NCBI RefSeq assembly: GCF_024112395.2
Contig: NZ_CP078013.2
Coordinates: 2,542,001 to 2,606,000 of the forward strand
Length of the DNA stretch: 64,000 nucleotides
DNA from: Pseudomonas pergaminensis
GTDB lineage: Bacteria; Pseudomonadota; Gammaproteobacteria; Pseudomonadales; Pseudomonadaceae
Reading direction: 5' to 3'
Shown here: one piece after another, positions 1 through 23,638 of the stretch
Layout of the letters: each line of letters begins with the position of its first letter
Numbering within the stretch: the first letter of the stretch is position 1
Made by a program: the position numbers and the translations under genes
The notes under the pieces: generated by a model
Told to the model about the DNA's origin: nothing
Database searches by the model: none
What the model saw: the letters and a program-made list of their open reading frames with translations, nothing else

Positions 1-1
1 C

Positions 2-11832
<11,831 letters not shown>

Positions 11833-11836
<4 letters not shown>

Positions 11837-12003
11837 GCATTCTTGAACTGCTGGCGACGCTGAAAACCAAGGACGTGCAGCTCACGCTCAAGGGTGAGCA
11901 GTTGTCGGTACAAGGCAACAAACACGCGCTGAGCGACCCGTTGATCCTCGCCGCCTTGCGCGAGCACAAGCCGGCGCTGATCGAACTGATCAAGGCCGGT
12001 GAA
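11833..12003 (+). other. N-terminal TubC-like docking segment
   Basis: The first 57 or so residues are not part of a condensation domain. They begin MSILELLATLKTKDVQLTL and continue through a short strand-rich part to a helix ending near ALIELIKAG. This resembles the TubC N-terminal docking fold that receives the C-terminal end of a partner synthetase. It probably directs transfer from the upstream four-module protein. Confidence 0.7.
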
Positions 12004-15000
12004 TATTCGGCCGCCAACGAAGTACCGGCCAATGGCATCCCGGCCGGTGCGCAACACATCACCCCGGCCATGCTGACCCTGTCTGATCTGAGCCAGGAGG
12101 AAATCGACCGTATCGTCGCCACCGTCGACGGCGGCGTGGCAAATATCCAGGACATCTACCCGCTGGCGCCGCTGCAGGAAGGCATCCTGTTTCACCACGT
12201 CAGCACTGAGCAGGGCGACCCCTATGTGATGCAGTCGCAGTTCGCCTTCGACAGTGTCGAGCGTTTCGACGCGTTTGCCCTGGCGTTGCAAGGGGTGATG
12301 GACCGGCACGACATCCTGCGCACCGGCGTGGTCTGGGAAGGGCTGCGGCAACCGTCGCAAGTGGTATGGCGCACGGCGCGCCTGCCGGTGCAGGCCCTTG
12401 CGCTGGACCCGGCCGACGGCGATATTGCCGCCCAGTTGCACGCACGTTTCGACGCCCGCCATTACCGCCTGGACGTGACCCAGGCGCCGCTGCTGCGCCT
12501 GGCCTGGGCGAAGGACCCGGCGCAGGGGCGCATCGTCGCGATGCTGCTGTTCCATCACATGGCCCTGGACCACAGCGCGCTGGAAGTGGTGCGCCATGAA
12601 ATGCAGGCGTTTATGCACGGGCACGCCGGGCAACTGGGCCAGGCAGTGCCGTTTCGCAACTACGTGGCGGCGGCGCGCCTGGGTGTCAGTGAGCAGCAGC
12701 ATGAGGCGTTTTTCCAGCAGATGCTGGGTGATGTGGTCGAGCCGACCTTGCCCTTCGGCTTGCAGGATGTGCAAGGCGATGGCCGTGGCATCACTGAACG
12801 CGACTGGCCGTTGGCGGATGCGCTCAACCAGCGCCTGCGCGCCCAGGCCCGCGTGCTCGGGGTCAGCGTCGCCAGCCTGTTCCATCTGGGCTGGGCCCAG
12901 GTGCTGAGTGTGCTGGCCGGCAAGTCCCAGGTGGTGTTCGGCACTGTGCTGATGGGCCGCCTGCAAGGTGGGCATGCCACGGACCGCGCCTTGGGGATTT
13001 TCATCAACACCTTGCCGTTTCGCGTGGACGTGGGCGAAGGCGACCTGCGCAGCGCGGTCAAGGCTACCCATGCGCGCCTCACCGGGCTGTTGCGCCACGA
13101 ACACGCGCCCCTGGCGTTGGCGCAACGCTGCAGCGGGGTGGTGGCGCCGACGCCGTTGTTCAGTGCGTTGCTCAACTATCGCCATAGCGGCACAGGTACT
13201 AGCAGCGAAGCCGTGGCGGCGTGGCAGGGCATCGAGACATTGCGTTCGGATGAGCGCACCAACTACCCGCTGACCCTGAGTGTCGATGACCTGGGCGAAG
13301 GGTTTATCCTGCGTCTGCTCGCCACCCACCAGGTCGATCCGCAGCGCGTCTGCACCTACCTGCAAACCGCCCTGGAAAACCTGCTGACCGGCTTGGAGCA
13401 AGCGCCCGACACCGCGCTTAACCAACTGTCGGTGGTGCCTGCGGACGAACAGCAGTTGCTGTTGGAGCACTTTAACGCGACCCACACGGATTTCCCCCAA
13501 GGCACCACCCTGCACGGGCGCATCGAGGCCCAGGCCGCGCTCACGCCCGACGCCGTTGCCGCCGTGTATCAGGGCCGCCAGCTCACCTATGCCGAACTCA
13601 ACCAGCAAGCCAACCTGCTGGCCCATCACTTGCTGGCGCTGGGGGTCAAGCCCGACGACCGCGTCGCCGTCGTCGCCCGCCGTGGCCTGGACACCCTGGC
13701 CGGCCTGTTGGCGGTGCTCAAGGCTGGTGCGTGTTATGTGCCGGTAGACCCGTCCCACCCGGCCGAGCGCCTCAACTACCTGCTCGGCGACAGCGGACCG
13801 GTGGCGGTGTTGACCCAGCAGGCCTTGCTGGAGCGCCTGCCGGCCCTTGAGGTGCCAGTGATCAACCTCGACCGCTTCACCTGGCAGCACCATTCGGCGA
13901 GCAACCCCAAGGTGGCGGTCACGCCGTCCAACCTTGCGTATGTGATCTACACCTCCGGCTCCACCGGCCTGCCCAAAGGCGTGATGGTGGAACACCACAC
14001 CGTCGCCAACCTGGTGGACTGGCATTGCAGCACCTTTGACCTGTGTGCCGGGCGCCACACCGCCAGCGTCGCCGGGTTCGGTTTTGACGCGATGGCCTGG
14101 GAAGTCTGGCCGGCGCTTTGCGTGGGCGCGACCCTGCACCTGCCGCCGGCCCGGGACGGCGCCGAGGATGTCGACGCACTGCTGGCCTGGTGGTGCGCGC
14201 AGCCGTTGGACGTGTGCTTCCTGCCCACCCCGGTGGCCGAGTACGCGTTCAGCCAGCAGATCGAACACCCGACGCTGCGCACTCTGTTGATCGGCGGTGA
14301 TCGCCTGCGCCAGTTTGGCCGGGCGCAGCGCTTTGACCTGATCAACAACTACGGCCCCACTGAAGCCACAGTGGTCGCCACTTCAGGCAAGGTCGAGGCC
14401 GGCCAGCCGTTGCACATCGGCAAACCTGTCGCCAATGCCAGCGTGTACCTGCTGGACGAGCAGCAGCGGCCGGTGCCGCTGGGCGTGGCGGGGGAGTTGT
14501 ACGTCGGCGGCAAAGGCGTGGCGCGCGGCTACCTCAATCGCCCCGAGTTGACCGCCGAACGCTTCCTGCGTGACCCGTTCAACGCCGGGCGTATGTACCG
14601 CACCGGTGACTTGGCGCGCTGGTTGCCGGACGGCAACCTCGAGTACCTGGGCCGCAATGACGACCAGGTGAAGATTCGCGGCATGCGCATCGAGCTGGGC
14701 GAAATCGAAACCCAGCTCAACCAGTTGGCAGGCATCCAGGAAGCCGTGGTGCTGGTGCGTGAAGAGCGGCTGGTGGCGTATTTCACCGAAAACCGCCAGC
14801 TCGACCCGTTGGCCGTGGGCGATATCCGCGCCCACCTGGTGGCGCACCTGCCGGACTACATGGTGCCGGTCGCCTACGTCAAATTGGACACGCTGCCCCT
14901 GACCGCCAACGGCAAGCTCGACCGCAAGGCCCTGCCGGCGCCGGACATGGCCGCAGTGTTCACCCGCGAGTACGTGGCCCCGGAAGGTGAAATCGAAAGC

Positions 15001-18000
15001 GTGCTGGCGCAGATCTGGGCCGATGTGCTGCACGTGGAGCGTGTGGGGCGTCGCGACCATTTCTTCGAACTGGGCGGGCACTCGTTGCTGGCCATGCGCA
15101 TGGTCTCGCAGATTCGCCAGCGCCTGGGTGTCGAGTTGCTGCTCGGCGACTTGTTCGCGAATGCCGAACTGGCCGCCGTCGCCGAGGTGCTGGCCCGGTC
15201 CGGTCGCAGCACCTTGCCGGATATCCTCCCGGCCAATCGCGATGAACAGGTGCCGCTGTCTTTTGCCCAGCAGCGCCTGTGGTTCCTGGCGCTGATGGAA
15301 GGAGCCAACACCGCCTACAACATTCCCATTGGCCTGCGTCTGCGCGGGCAGTTGCATGTCGAGGCGCTGCAACGGGCCTTGGCCCGTATCGTCGCGCGCC
15401 ACGAAACCCTGCGCAGCCGCTTTGCCCAGCACGGCGATGACGCCCAAGTCTTGATCGTGCCCGCCGAAGACGTGCTGCCCCTGCAAGTGCAGGACCTGCG
15501 GCGCCATCCGCAACCCCAGCAGGCGCTGGACGCTTTGATCCACGGCGAAGCCTCGGCCCCCTTCGACCTGGAGCGCGGCCCGTTGCTGCGCGGGCGCTTG
15601 GTGGTCATGGCCGACGATCACCATGTGTTGCTGCTGACCCTGCACCACATCGTCTCCGATGGCTGGTCCATGGGCGTGCTCACCCGTGAACTGATGGCGC
15701 TGTACCAGGCGTTCAGCCACGGCCAGGCAGACCCGTTGCCGCCGCTGCCGATCCAGTACGGCGACTTCGCCGTGTGGCAGCGCCTGTGGCTCAGCGGTGA
15801 AGTGCTGCACCGCCAGAGCGCCTATTGGCAGCAGGCGCTGGCGGGGGCGCCGGCCTTGCTCACCTTGCCCACCGACCGGCCGCGACCGGCGCAGCAGGAC
15901 TACGCCGGCAGCAGTGTCGAGATACGCCTGGACGAGCGCCTCACCGCCGGGCTCAAGGCGCTCAGCCAACGCCACGGCACCACGCTGTACATGACCTTGA
16001 TGAGCGCCTGGGCCTCGTTGCTTGCGCGGTTGTCCGGGCAGCAGGAGGTGGTGATCGGTTCACCCGTGGCCAATCGCACGCGCAGCGAGGTGGAAGGCCT
16101 GATCGGCCTGTTCGTCAACACCCTGGCAGTGCGTGTCGATACCGCTGGCGAGCTCACTACCGAGGCATTGCTGGCGCGGGTCAAGGCCCAGGCCCTGCAA
16201 GCCCAGGCCCATCAGGACCTGCCGTTCGAGCAAGTGGTGGAAGTCACCCGCCCGCCGCGCAGCCTGGCCCACAGCCCGCTGTTCCAGACCCTGCTGACTT
16301 GGCAGGACAGCAGCGCGCCAACTTTGGCCCTGGGCGACCTGGCCTTGGAAGGCATTGTCGAGAACAGCCACTTTGCCAAGTTCGACCTGTCCCTGGACCT
16401 GGCAGAAGTGCAGGGCACCCTCATTGGCGCGTTGGAGTACGCGGTGGCGCTGTTTGATGAGTCGACGGTGCAGCGTTATGTCGGCTACTTCACTCGCCTG
16501 TTGCAGGCCATGGTCGATAACGACCAGGCCGTGCTGGCGCATGTACCGCTGGTGGATGAACGCGAACGCCAACACCTGCTGTTCGACTTCAATGCCACCG
16601 AGGTCGATTACAACCTCGACCAGACCTTGCACGGTCTGTTCGAAGGGCAGGTGGCGCGTTCGCCGCAGGCTGCCGCCGTCAAGGCGGGTGATCGGGTACT
16701 GACCTATGCCGAGCTGAATGCGCGGGCCAACCAGCTGGCGCATCACCTGATGGAAATGGGCGTTCAAGCGGATTCGCGGGTGGCGATCTGCGTCGAACGG
16801 AGCCTGGAAATGGTCATTGGCCTGTACGCGATCCTCAAGGCCGGCGCCGCCTATGTGCCGCTGGACCCGGCGTACCCGCTGGAGCGTATCGCCTACATGC
16901 TGGAAGACAGCGCGCCTGTGGCGGTGCTGGCCCAAGGTGCCACGCGTGGGTTGCTAGGCAACGTGCCGGTGATCGACCTGGACCAGCCGGCCTGGCAGCA
17001 CCAACCCGTCGACAACCCCCAAGTGGCCGGGGTCAGCGCCTATGTGATCTACACCTCCGGCTCCACCGGCCAGCCCAAGGGCGTGATCAATGACCACCCT
17101 GGCGTGGTCAATCGCCTGCTGTGGATGCAGGACGCCTATGGCCTGCAGGCCCATGACCGGGTATTGCAGAAAACCCCGTTCAGCTTCGATGTGTCGGTGT
17201 GGGAATTCTTCTGGCCGCTGTTCACCGGCGCTTGCCTGGTAATGGCGCGCCCTGGCGGCCATAAAGACCCGGCGTACCTGTGCGACGTGATCGCGGCCGA
17301 GCAGATCACCACGCTGCACTTCGTGCCGTCGATGCTGGACGTGTTCCTGGCCCATGGTGACGTGAGCCAGGCGGCCGGTCTGGTGCATGTGATGTGCAGC
17401 GGTGAAGCCTTGCCGGGCAGCCTGGTGCGGCGCTTCAAGCAACAGCTGCCGGGTAGCCAATTGCACAACCTGTATGGCCCGACCGAAGCGGCCGTCGATG
17501 TGACGGCCTGGAACTGCGCCGGCCCGGTGACGCCGGACAACACACCGATTGGCAAACCCATCGCCAATACCCGCATGTACGTGCTCGATGCCCAGTTGCA
17601 GCCAGTGCCCTTGGGCGTGGTCGGCGAGCTGTTCATCGGCGGCGTGCAAGTGGCGCGTGGTTACCTGAACCGGTCGGAGCTGACCGCCGAGCGCTTCCTC
17701 AAGGACCCGTTCACCGACGGCCGTATGTACCGCACCGGAGATGTTGGCCGCTACCTGCCCGACGGCACGCTTGAGTACCTGGGGCGCAATGACGACCAGG
17801 TCAAGATCCGTGGCTTGCGTATCGAGCTGGGGGAAATCCAGGCACGCCTCACCGACTGTCCGTCGGTCAATGAAGCCGCGGTGATCGCCCGCGACAATCG
17901 GTTGATCGCTTACTACACCGGCACGTTCAGCGAAATCGACGCGTTGCGTGCGCAGTTGCTGCAGCATCTGCCGGAATTCATGGCGCCAGCCATTTTCGTG

Positions 18001-21000
18001 CACCTCGACACCTTGCCCCTGAGCCCCAACGGCAAGCTCGATCGCAAGGCCCTGCCCGCGCCAGGCCTGGATGCGGTGGTGGTGCGTGAGTATGAAGCGC
18101 CCCAGGGCGATACCGAAATTGCCCTGGCCAGCCTGTGGGCCGAGTTGCTCAACGTGGAGCGCGTGGGCCGTCACGACAACTTCTTCGAACTGGGCGGCCA
18201 CTCGTTGCTCGCGGTAAGCCTGATGGGGCGCATGCGTCGCCTGGGGTTGTCGGCGGATGTGAAGGTATTGTTTGGTCAGCCCACCTTGTCGGCCTTGGCG
18301 ACGGCGCTGGGTGGGGGCCGTGAAGTGGCGGTGCCAGTCAACGGCATCGCGGCCGATTGCGCCTATATCACCCCGGACATGTTGCCGTTGATCCAGCTGG
18401 ATCAGCCGGCCATTGCACGTATCGTCGCCTGCATCCCGGGTGGCGCGGCGAATGTGCAGGATATCTACCCGCTGGCGCCGTTGCAGGCCGGCATGCTGTA
18501 TCACCACCGCGCGGTGCAGACCGGTGACGACTATGTGCTGCGTGCGCAGTTTGCGTTCGACAGTCGCCAGCGCAGGGAGGCCTTTACCTTGGCCTTGCAG
18601 GCCGTGATCCAGCGTCACGACGTACTGCGTTCGTCGTTCCATTGGGACGGCCTGGAAGAGCCGGTGCAGGTGGTGTGGCGCGAAGCTTCGCTGCGTGTCG
18701 AACACGGGTCGGTGCCGGAACGTCTCGACCTGTCCCAGGCGCCGTTGATGCGCCTGGTGGTCACCGACGACAATGCCACGTTGCTGTTTCATCACCTGGT
18801 GATGGACCACGTTGCGTTGGAGATCCTGCAACACGACATGCAGGCGTACCTGTCGGGCACGCAACACACATTGGGTGCGGCGGTGCCGTATCGCAACTAC
18901 GTGGCCCAGACCCGCCTGGGGGCGGACGATCACGAGGCATTCTTCCGCGAGATGCTCGGTGACATCGATGAGCCGACCCAGCTCGACAGCCTGGGCCGCG
19001 CGGAACAGGTGCAACGCGCTCTCGACCCGGCCTTGAGCCAGCGCCTGCGCAACAGGGCACGCCAGGCCGGTGTGAGCGCCGCAAGCCTGATGCACCTGGC
19101 CTGGGCCCAGGTACTGGGCAAGGTCTCGGGGCGCGATCAGGTCGTGTTCGGCAGCGTGATGCTTGGCCGCCTGCAAGGCGGTGAAGGTGCCGAGCGGGCC
19201 ATGGGTGTGTTCATCAATACCTTGCCGCTGCGGGTCCACCTGGGTGAACACTCGGTGCGCGACGCCCTGCGGGCGACCCACACACGCCTCAGCCAATTGC
19301 TCAGCCATGAGCAGGCGCCACTGGCGTTGGCCCAGCGTTGCAGCGGTGTGCCGGTGACGACGCCGCTGTTCGATACCTTGTTCAATTATCGCCACAGTGC
19401 GCCTCAGGCGGCGGCCGAGGCGTGGCAGGGCATTCGGTTGCTCAAGGCCGAGGAACACAGCAACTACGGGCTGTCGGTGAGCGTGGATGACCTGGGGGAG
19501 GGGTTCTCCCTGAAAATAGTGGGGCAGGGCGCGCGGCGGTTGTGTGGCTACCTGCAGATTGCCGTGGAACAGGTGGTGCAAGCGCTGGAACAGGGCAATG
19601 CGGTGGGCATCAGCCACTTGCCGATCCTGCCAGCCGCCGAATGCCAGCAGCTGCTGGATTTCAATGCCACCACGCGGCCTTTCCCGCGCGAGCACACCGT
19701 GCAGCGCCTGTTCGAGGCCCAGGCCCAGGCACGTCCCGCTGCGTTGGCGGCCCGGCATGGCGAGCAGTCCTTGAGTTATGGCGAACTCAACAGCCGCGCC
19801 AATCGCTTGGCCCATCACCTTCTTGGCCTCGGGGTGCGGCCTGCCGACAGCGTGGCGATCCTGCTGCCGCGCTCGCTGGACTTGTTGATCAGCCAATTGG
19901 CCGTGCTCAAGTGCGCTGCCGCGTATGTGCCGCTGGATATCAACGCCCCCGCCGAGCGCCAGGGGTTCATGCTGCACGACAGCGGTGCGGCCTGGCTGTT
20001 GACCCGCAGTGATACGCCCGTTGACTACCCGGCGCAGCGCCTGGACCTGGACACTGTGGTCCTCGACCCGCAACCCAGCCACAACCCGGACCTGTCGCAG
20101 TCCTCCGACAGCGTGGCGTACATCATGTACACCTCCGGCTCCACCGGCACGCCCAAGGGCGTGTTGGTGCCGCATCGCGGCATCACGCGCCTGGTGCTCA
20201 ACAACGGCTACGCCGACTTCAACGCCAGCGACCGTGTGGCCTTCGCCTCCAACCCGGCGTTCGACGCCAGCACCATGGACGTGTGGGGCGCGTTGCTAAA
20301 CGGTGGCCAGGTGCAGGTGATCGACCACGCCACGTTGCTCGACCCGGCCGCCTTTGGTCTGGCCCTGGCGGATGCAACGGTGCTGTTCGTCACCACGGCG
20401 TTGTTCAACCAATACGTGCAACTGATTCCCCAGGCCCTGGCCGGCTTGCGCATTCTGCTGTGCGGCGGCGAGCGTGCCGACCCGGCGGCATTCCGCAGCT
20501 TGTTGGCGCGCGCGCCGGCGTTGCGCCTGGTGCATTGCTACGGGCCGACCGAAACCACCACTTACGCCACCACCTATGAAGTTCGCTCGCTCGCACAGGC
20601 GGCACAAAGCGTGCCGATTGGTCGGCCGATCGGCAACACCCAGGTCCATGTGCTGGATGCCCAGTTGCAGCCGGTGCCCTTGGGCGTGACCGGTGAAATC
20701 TGCATCGGTGGGGACGGCGTGGCCCTGGGGTACCTGAACCGCCCTGACCTGACGGCTGAAAAGTTTGTGCAGGACCCGTTCAACGCCGGCGCCTTGATGT
20801 ACCGCACCGGCGACCTCGGCCACTGGACGGCGGACGGCCTGTTGGAATGCATCGGGCGCAATGACGATCAGGTGAAGATCCGTGGCTTCCGTATCGAACT
20901 GGGCGAGATCGAAGCGCGACTGGCCACCTTTGCGGGTATCCAGGAGGTGGTGGTGCTGGCGCGCGAGGACGCACCGGGAGACAAGCGCCTGGTGGCGTAT

Positions 21001-23127
21001 TTCACCTGGGCCGATGAACCCGTCGATATCGATAGCGTGCACGCCTACCTGCAAGGCCAGTTGCCGGAGTACATGCTGCCGTCGGCCTTTGTGCCACTGG
21101 CGCAGCTGCCGTTGACGGCCAACGGCAAGGTCGACCGCAAAGCCTTGCCGGTGCCGGCCCTGGAGGCGTTGAGCCGCCGCGATTTCGAAGCGCCGACCGA
21201 TGCCCTGGAGCAGCGCCTGGCAGGGTTGTGGGCCGAGGTGCTGAAGCTGGAACAGGTAGGTCGGCATGACAGTTTCTTTGAATTGGGTGGGCATTCATTG
21301 CTGGCGATCCGGCTGGTCAGCCTGATGGAGGACGCCGGGTTGCAGGTGTCGCTGGCCGAGCTGTTTCAGCATGCCAGCGTGGCCTCGGTGGCCGCGATGC
21401 TGCGCCAGCGTACCGACGCGCCGGTGCGTGACACCTCGGTGATCACGGTGCGCGGCAGTGGTGCGCAGGCGCCGCTGTTCCTGGTGCACGAGTTCAGTGG
21501 CATGGATGTTTACTTCCCGGCGCTGGGCCAGCACCTGCCCGGTGACTACCCAATCTACGGCCTGCCGGGCGTGGCCCTGGGGGAACCGCACCTGAACACA
21601 ATGGAAGGCCTGGCAGCGCGACTGGTCGGGTTGATTCGCGGCCTTCAACCCCATGGACCTTATCGCCTTGCCGGCTGGTCGTTTGGCGGCGTGCTGGCCT
21701 ATGAAGTGGCGATGCAACTGCTGGGACAGGATGAAGCGGTGGAGTTCCTCGGCCTGATCGACAGCTATGTGCCGCGCATGACCGACCAGGGCAAGGCGCG
21801 CTGGAACGGGCCGGATGCACTCAAGCGGCACCTGCTGTTGCAGTGCACGGCGTATTGGACAGCACAGGGAGGTGTGGATGAACTGGCGAGGCTTGGGCAA
21901 TTGGAGGCGCAGCTTGGACAGCTGGACTTTGCGCGCCTGCTGCAACGTTGTCGCGATGAAGGTGTGCTGCACGCGCAAATGGCGACGGCTACGGACGCGG
22001 ACCTCTTGAACTACATCGAGCGCGAAGTCGGCCACGGCCATGCATTGGCGCACTACAGCCTGTTTCCGTTGCCGGTGGCGGTGCATCTGTTCAGTGCGAG
22101 CGAGCGCCCGACCGAGTTGTCACGGCGCAGTGAATCCCTGGGCTGGAGCGATGCCCTGGCGCCGGGGCAGTTGCGCCGGGTGCAGGTGCCGGGGGATCAC
22201 CAGAGCATGATGCAGGCGCCGCATATCCAGGCATTGGGCCAGGCACTGAGCGAGGCGTTGGCAACGAGTGCGGCGCAGGTTCAGGAGCCGCATCAACCCT
22301 TGCTGCGCATTCAGAGTGGTCGGGCCGGGTACGCGCCGGTGTTCTGCGTGCCAGGGGCGGGGGACAGCGTCACCGGGTTTGTAGGCCTGGGTGAAGCGCT
22401 GGGCCGCGAGTGGCCGCTGTTTGGCTTGCAGCCGCGTGGGCTGGACGGTGAAGCGGTGCCCCATAGCCAGGTGGAAGCGGCAGCGCGGTGTTACTTGGCG
22501 GCGCTGGAGCAAGAGTGCCCGCAGGGGCCGGTGCACCTGGTCGGGCACTCGTTTGGTGGCTGGGTTGCGCTGGAGATGGCGTTGCGGTTGCAGGCGGCCG
22601 GGCGCGAGGTGGCGTCGTTGACGGTGATCGACAGTGAGGCGCCTGGCGGGGCTGGGAAGGTGTACACCACGACAGCGGCGTTGATGCGCTTGATTGAGGC
22701 GATGCAGTTGTCGGCTGGGAAATCGCTGGGGATTGATCCGGGGGATTTTGCCGCGTGTGATGAGGTGGCGCAGCGGCGCCAGTTGCACGCGGGCATGGTC
22801 GGTGTCGGGTTGTTGCCGGGACGTTCTGCGGTGGATGCGATGGAGGGGCCGGCGCGCACTTATGCGGCGGCGTTGCGTACAGAGTATCGGCCTGGTGCGC
22901 GGTTCAAGGGCGTGGTGCGGTTGGTGTTGGCTGAGGATCCGGCGCTGGACGCGGCGGGGAATCAGCGGGAGCAAGGGTTGATGATTGAGGGGTGGCGACG
23001 GCAGGGGAGTGGGTTGCAGGTTGGGTATGGCGGGGGGAATCACTTTACGTTGCTCAAGGCGCCCAATGTGGTTGGGTTGGCGCGTTGGTGGGTGGATGGG
23101 GTTGTTGTTGGGGAGGTGGTGTCTTGA
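11833..23127 (+). CDS. viscC: Lipopeptide non-ribosomal peptide synthetase, three modules with tandem thioesterases
   Basis: This terminal synthetase of 3764 residues adds the last three residues and releases the peptide. Order: a TubC-type docking segment (residues 1 to about 57), dual C-A-PCP, ordinary LCL C-A-PCP, dual C-A-PCP, TE1, TE2. Pocket residues read DAWFLGNVVK (Leu), DVWHMSLVDK (Ser) and DAMFLGCTYK (Ile or related branched residue). PCP serines are at codons 15082, 18202 and 21295. TE1 has GWSFGG (Ser codon 21679) and TE2 has GHSFGG (Ser codon 22549). Tandem terminal TEs are a hallmark of Pseudomonas lipopeptide synthetases. The GTG start overlaps the upstream stop (GTGA). The module order matches ViscC/MassC/WlpC residues 7-9, and macAB downstream fits that assignment. 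Confidence 0.93.
12055..15210 (+). other. NRPS module for Leu (dual C/E, A, PCP)
   Basis: The dual C/E motif HHVSTEQGD lies at 12193-12219 and would epimerise the Ser delivered by the upstream protein. Pocket residues DAWFLGNVVK specify Leu. The A domain is strongly similar to the other Leu A domain near 7000-8400. Confidence 0.83.
15235..18320 (+). other. NRPS module for Ser (LCL-type C, A, PCP)
   Basis: This is the only conventional condensation domain in the window. It has SFAQQRLWFL at its start and HHIVSDG (15643-15663), without the dual extension, so the preceding Leu should stay L. The A domain pocket residues DVWHMSLVDK specify Ser. Confidence 0.83.
18365..21400 (+). other. NRPS module for Ile or related residue (dual-like C, A, PCP)
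   Basis: The C domain motif is HHRAVQTGD (18502-18528), a dual-type site with Arg in the place usually taken by Ile or Leu, followed by HHLVMDH. It would epimerise the preceding Ser. Pocket residues DAMFLGCTYK suggest Ile; Val or Leu cannot be excluded from the code alone. Confidence 0.75.
21430..23120 (+). other. Tandem thioesterase domains TE1 and TE2
   Basis: Two alpha/beta-hydrolase thioesterase domains follow the last PCP. TE1 (about 21430-22260) has GWSFGG and a late GDHQSM His segment. TE2 (about 22300-23120) has GHSFGG and GGNHFTL. In related Pseudomonas lipopeptide systems TE1 usually does most of the cyclisation and release while TE2 assists; that division is family knowledge, not visible here. 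Confidence 0.85.
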
Positions 23128-23140
23128 GCGGGTTGTTTGG

Positions 23141-23621
23141 GTACATATCCGTTTCTTCGGTAACGGCGGCTTATGGTTCCGCTCTTACAGCGGGTCACTT
23201 TTGGAAGGACCCAAACGGCCAGCGTGGTTTTACGGGGCGCCGAAGATCAAAAGCAAAAGCGCGGCGGCCTGGTAGCCGACCGGCTTCTGGAAGCTGGTCT
23301 CGGTCCAAATGTGGGAGCGGGCTTGCTCGCGAAGGCGGTGCGTCAGCAATTACATCTCTAACTGATCCACCGCTTTCGCGAGCAAGCCCGCTCCCACAAT
23401 TTAGATCTCCTAAATCAGGCAGATATCAAACGGCTCTGGCTCTGTTTTTGATTTTGATCTTAGGCGCCCCCCAAATCACTGTCGGATTACGGGCACACCG
23501 AGCCTAAGCGAGGTGCCGGGTGTTGGGGCAAGAGCCTTTTGCTTACTTTTGGGCTTTTCAAAAGTGAGCCGCCGTAAGGGCGGAACCATAAGCGGCCGTT
23601 ACCCAAATAACGGATATGTAC
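23141..23621. repeat. Long inverted-repeat element A, between the synthetase and macA
   Basis: The element is 481 bp and bounded by GTACATATCCGTT on the left and its inverse complement AACGGATATGTAC on the right. The arms stay related inwards: both contain a segment reading CTTATGGTTCCGC followed by a TCACTTTTG stretch. The centre holds a REPIN (23311-23397). The right end stops 17 bases before the macA ATG. No coding frame in it looks real. Similar elements lie at 29563-30311 and 53872-54339. It fills nearly the whole gap between 23128 and 23638. Confidence 0.8.
23311..23397. repeat. REPIN inside element A
   Basis: Two inverted REP sequences (GTGGGAGCGGGCTTGCTCGC and its complement) flank a spacer of roughly 40 bases, which can fold into one long hairpin. 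Confidence 0.85.
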
Positions 23622-23638
23622 ACGATCAAAGGTCACCC

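Noticed and set aside
23141..23621. Insertion sequence remnant with transposase
   Set aside because: Inverted ends are present but no transposase-like frame in the element, so it is listed only as a repeat element.
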